A stretch of 64,000 bases of DNA. It comes from JANPPS01 sp965246925 (GTDB lineage Bacteria; Pseudomonadota; Alphaproteobacteria; Acetobacterales; Acetobacteraceae). The DNA lies in contig OZ251994.1 in assembly GCA_965246925.1 (NCBI GenBank), forward strand, positions 1,240,001 to 1,304,000, in the 5' to 3' direction. The notes beneath the pieces are model-generated. The model made no database searches. It had not been told where the DNA came from and worked only from the letters and a program-made list of their open reading frames with translations. Positions 63,636 through 64,000 of this stretch are shown piece by piece; position 1 is the first letter of the stretch; every line of letters starts with the position of its first letter. The position numbers and the translations under genes are program-made.

Positions 63636-64000
63636 TGTCCGGCGCGTTCAGGACGCTGTCGGTCATGCTGCTGCTGTGGCCGGCATGTGCCCAGGCCGCT
63701 CCGCCGGATCTGTGCCAATCCGCCATTCTGCTGGCCGAGCGCGCCGCGCCCGTGCCTCCGGCGCTGCTGTCGGCCATCGCCCGGGTCGAAAGCGGGCGCG
63801 CCCTGCCCGGCGGGCGCGTGGTGGCCTGGCCATGGACTATCAACGTAGCCGGCACCGGGCATTTCTACGAGACGCAGGAACAAGCGATCCAGGCCGTGCA
63901 GCAATTTCAAGCAGCCGGCGTGCAGTCGATCGACGTCGGCTGCCTGCAGGTCAACCTCATGCATCACCCGAACGCCTTCGGCTCGCTGCAACAGGCTTTC
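63635..64000 (+). CDS. Lytic transglycosylase (SLT domain), truncated by window end
   Basis: The first 122 residues of a secreted murein lyase. Signal peptide MSGAFRTLSVMLLLWPACAQA, then an SLT-type start with the catalytic Glu in LSAIARVESGRA, a WPWTINVAG segment, and IDVGCLQVNLMHHP, the family GxxQVN motif. ATG at 63635 overlaps the previous stop (TGATG). Lytic transglycosylases open peptidoglycan for envelope machines; which one is not visible here. Confidence 0.88.
   Translation, partial: MSGAFRTLSVMLLLWPACAQAAPPDLCQSAILLAERAAPVPPALLSAIARVESGRALPGGRVVAWPWTINVAGTGHFYETQEQAIQAVQQFQAAGVQSIDVGCLQVNLMHHPNAFGSLQQAF

Overview
The window looks like a chromosomal segment of a high-GC alphaproteobacterium, most likely of the order Rhodospirillales (Acetobacteraceae-like). 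The evidence is the general L-amino-acid transporter aapJQMP, a heme operon continuing into Mic60 (mitofilin) and HemY, a MetA/MetY-type methionine pair, a MurJ-GpsA-RlmJ-TsaD operon and an acetan/gum-like exopolysaccharide locus. The taxon is inferred from gene content only. Genes are densely packed, with many 4-bp overlaps (ATGA, GTGA, TTGA) and frequent GTG or TTG starts.

1-4.4 kb: the end of trpB, then trpA-accD-folC, a small cupin gene and a GNAT gene, closed by a long palindromic repeat. 4.4-8.8 kb (minus): tsaD-rlmJ-gpsA-murJ. 8.8-13.6 kb (plus): hemC-hemD-mic60-hemY-glutathione peroxidase. 13.6-16.5 kb (minus): a heme-oxygenase-fold protein, an O-acylhomoserine sulfhydrylase (metY/metZ) and a homoserine O-acyltransferase (metA) behind a readable sigma70-like promoter. 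16.6-17.7 kb: tRNA-Arg(CCG) followed by a bicistron that I read as a type VI secretion amidase effector (Tae1/Tse1 family) with its periplasmic immunity protein (Tai1/Tsi1 family); no secretion-system structural genes are present. 17.7-24.9 kb: a lipoprotein hydrolase, a zinc-finger protein, polA (apparently without a canonical start codon), ahcY with a candidate SahR-like operator, and a Pit phosphate transporter with a candidate Pho box and a hairpin covering its ribosome-binding site.

24.9-29.7 kb: a 440-bp gene-free stretch, a frameshifted HisKA_2 sensor kinase, a Crp/Fnr regulator, a DUF892 ferritin-like protein and a complete DarT-DarG toxin-antitoxin pair (DNA ADP-ribosylation). 29.8-34.1 kb (minus): aapJ-aapQ-aapM-aapP with a strong terminator between aapJ and aapQ. 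34.2-38.8 kb (minus): a hybrid histidine kinase, a lone receiver protein and a pentapeptide-repeat/ion-channel fusion, all overlapping by 1-4 bp. 39.1-43.8 kb: a frameshifted mgtC, a threonine-dehydratase-like gene and putA.

43.8-64 kb is a polysaccharide region. It holds a GH26-like protein with three CBM60-like modules, a GH16-like secreted enzyme, a Wza/GumB-type export lipoprotein, an outer-membrane barrel, a Wzy-like membrane protein, two glycosyltransferases, a Wzc-like protein with a degraded P-loop, an AAA ATPase with an intact P-loop, and the priming undecaprenyl-phosphate sugar transferase. A second glycan block has a WbsX/GH99-like protein, three glycosyltransferase-like proteins and a truncated lytic transglycosylase. 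Together these could initiate, polymerise, export and trim an exopolysaccharide. The most interesting leads are the orphan Tae1-Tai1 pair, the Wzc/AAA split, the channel-kinase operon, the diiron-type protein in a methionine operon, the Pit leader and the polA start.
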